This document shows, one piece after another, positions 12,379-13,150 of a stretch of 13,150 nt of DNA. The stretch is from positions 1 through 13,150 of the forward strand of contig JAFVDC010000067.1 in the NCBI GenBank assembly GCA_017478685.1, in the 5' to 3' direction. Below the pieces are notes generated by a model that was given only the letters and a program-made list of their open reading frames with translations, was not told the origin of the DNA and ran no database searches. Positions within the stretch are counted from its first letter, which is position 1; the number at the start of each line of letters is the position of its first letter. Position numbers and translations under genes: made by a program. Origin of the DNA: Bacteroidales bacterium (GTDB lineage Bacteria > Bacteroidota > Bacteroidia > Bacteroidales > UBA932).

Positions 12379-13150
12379 CTAGAGGTTACGGAGGAGGTTG
12401 GTGAGGGACACCTTCTTGTCAATCATGCTGCGAAGGTCCTCGATCTTCACGCGTTCCTGCTTCATGGTGTCGCGCTCGCGTACGGTCACGCAGCCGTCAC
12501 TCAGGCTGTCGTGGTCAATTGTGACGCAGAAAGGCGTACCAATGGCATCCTGGCGGCGATAACGCTTGCCGATGGAGTCTTTTTCGTCGTACTGGTAGGA
12601 GAAGTAGTATTTGAGTTCATCCACAACCTTCTGGGCAAGCTCCGGCAGGCCATCCTTCTTCACAAGAGGCATTACGGCCACCTTGATGGGGGCAAGGGGA
12701 GCGGGAATGCGCATTACAACGCGTTCTTCGCCGTTTTCAAGCTGCTCCACGGTATAGGAGTGGGCAAGTACGGCAAGGCACATGCGGTCTACGCCGATGG
12801 AGGTCTCGATTACGTAAGGAGTGTAGGAGGTGTTTTCCTCGGGGTCGAAGTACTCGATCTTCTTGCCGGAGAACTTCTGGTGGTTTCCAAGGTCGAAGTT
12901 GGTGCGGCTGTGGATGCCCTCAAGTTCCTTGAAGCCGAAGGGGAAGTTGAACTCGATGTCCGTGGCGGCATTGGCATAGTGGGCCAGCTTCTCATGGTCA
13001 TGGAAGCGGTAGTTTTCGGCACCCATACCAAGGTTTACATGCCATTTCATGCGGGTTTCCTTCCACTTTTTGAACCATTCCAGCTCTGTTCCGGGCTTGA
13101 TGAAGAACTGCATTTCCATCTGCTCGAACTCCCTCATGCGGAAGATGAAC
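12379..13150 (-). CDS. glyS: Glycine--tRNA ligase, dimeric class II type (partial, C-terminal half)
   Basis: The gene enters from the right edge and its last 256 codons are visible. It charges tRNA-Gly with glycine in the cytoplasm. The fragment opens with class II motif 2, read through the edge as FIFRMREFEQMEMQFFIKPG, continues with ELEGIHSRTNFDLGNHQKFSG and YTPYVIETSIGVDRM (motif 3, catalytic Arg), and ends with the anticodon-binding domain (APIKVAVMPLVKKDGL ... IGTPFCVTIDHDSLSDGCVTVRERD). This is the alpha2, eukaryote/archaea-like GlyRS used by Bacteroidetes, not the alpha2beta2 GlyQ/GlyS pair. Some databases therefore use other symbols for it. The frame is open across 13150; the ATG at 13137 is internal, not the start. 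Confidence 0.95.
   Translation of the reverse strand, partial: FIFRMREFEQMEMQFFIKPGTELEWFKKWKETRMKWHVNLGMGAENYRFHDHEKLAHYANAATDIEFNFPFGFKELEGIHSRTNFDLGNHQKFSGKKIEYFDPEENTSYTPYVIETSIGVDRMCLAVLAHSYTVEQLENGEERVVMRIPAPLAPIKVAVMPLVKKDGLPELAQKVVDELKYYFSYQYDEKDSIGKRYRRQDAIGTPFCVTIDHDSLSDGCVTVRERDTMKQERVKIEDLRSMIDKKVSLTNLLRNL

Overview
The window looks like a chromosomal segment of a moderately GC-rich Bacteroidota, most likely a Bacteroidales member. The grounds are a Bacteroidetes-type TonB, a membrane LytTR regulator paired with an SSS symporter, many short lipoprotein signal peptides, the eukaryote-like dimeric glycyl-tRNA synthetase, the lptE-TPR-secG order, and Bacteroidetes-type promoters (TTTG ... 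TAnnTTTG). No species can be fixed from this alone. All credible genes lie on the minus strand, so transcription runs from high to low coordinates. The long plus-strand open frames are antisense shadows.

In transcription order (right to left): (1) 13150-11827, the C-terminal half of glyS followed closely by a small membrane-anchored coiled-coil/HTH protein, ending at an intrinsic terminator at 11682-11718. (2) 11624-8257, a tight envelope-biogenesis operon: tonB, a sigma-54-type AAA+ activator, lptE, a TPR-like protein and secG. Gaps are 6 and 13 nt and overlaps are 4 and 7 nt. A strong terminator follows secG. (3) 8165-4445, a second operon whose promoter -33 box lies in the loop of the secG terminator: a lipoprotein with an OmpA-like motif and TPRs, a four-helix membrane LytTR regulator, and an SSS sodium:solute symporter that overlaps it by 14 nt and lacks the usual N-terminal helix. 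(4) 4444-4000, an AT-richer gap with a large imperfect palindrome, what looks like the tail of a decayed gene with its own terminator, and a candidate promoter. (5) 3999-1, an accessory cluster: a YD-repeat-like lipoprotein, a lipocalin-like lipoprotein, a one-component regulator (signal peptide, kelch-like beta-propeller, one TM helix, AraC DNA-binding domain) and the start of another lipoprotein cut by the window edge.

The functional theme is the cell envelope: energy transduction to the outer membrane (TonB), LPS assembly (LptE), protein export (SecG), surface or periplasmic lipoproteins, and three membrane-anchored DNA-binding proteins of different families (LytTR, AraC, LuxR-like HTH) plus a soluble sigma-54 activator. 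The parts of most interest are the propeller-AraC regulator with its lipoprotein neighbours, and the LytTR/short-symporter pair behind the OmpA-TPR lipoprotein.
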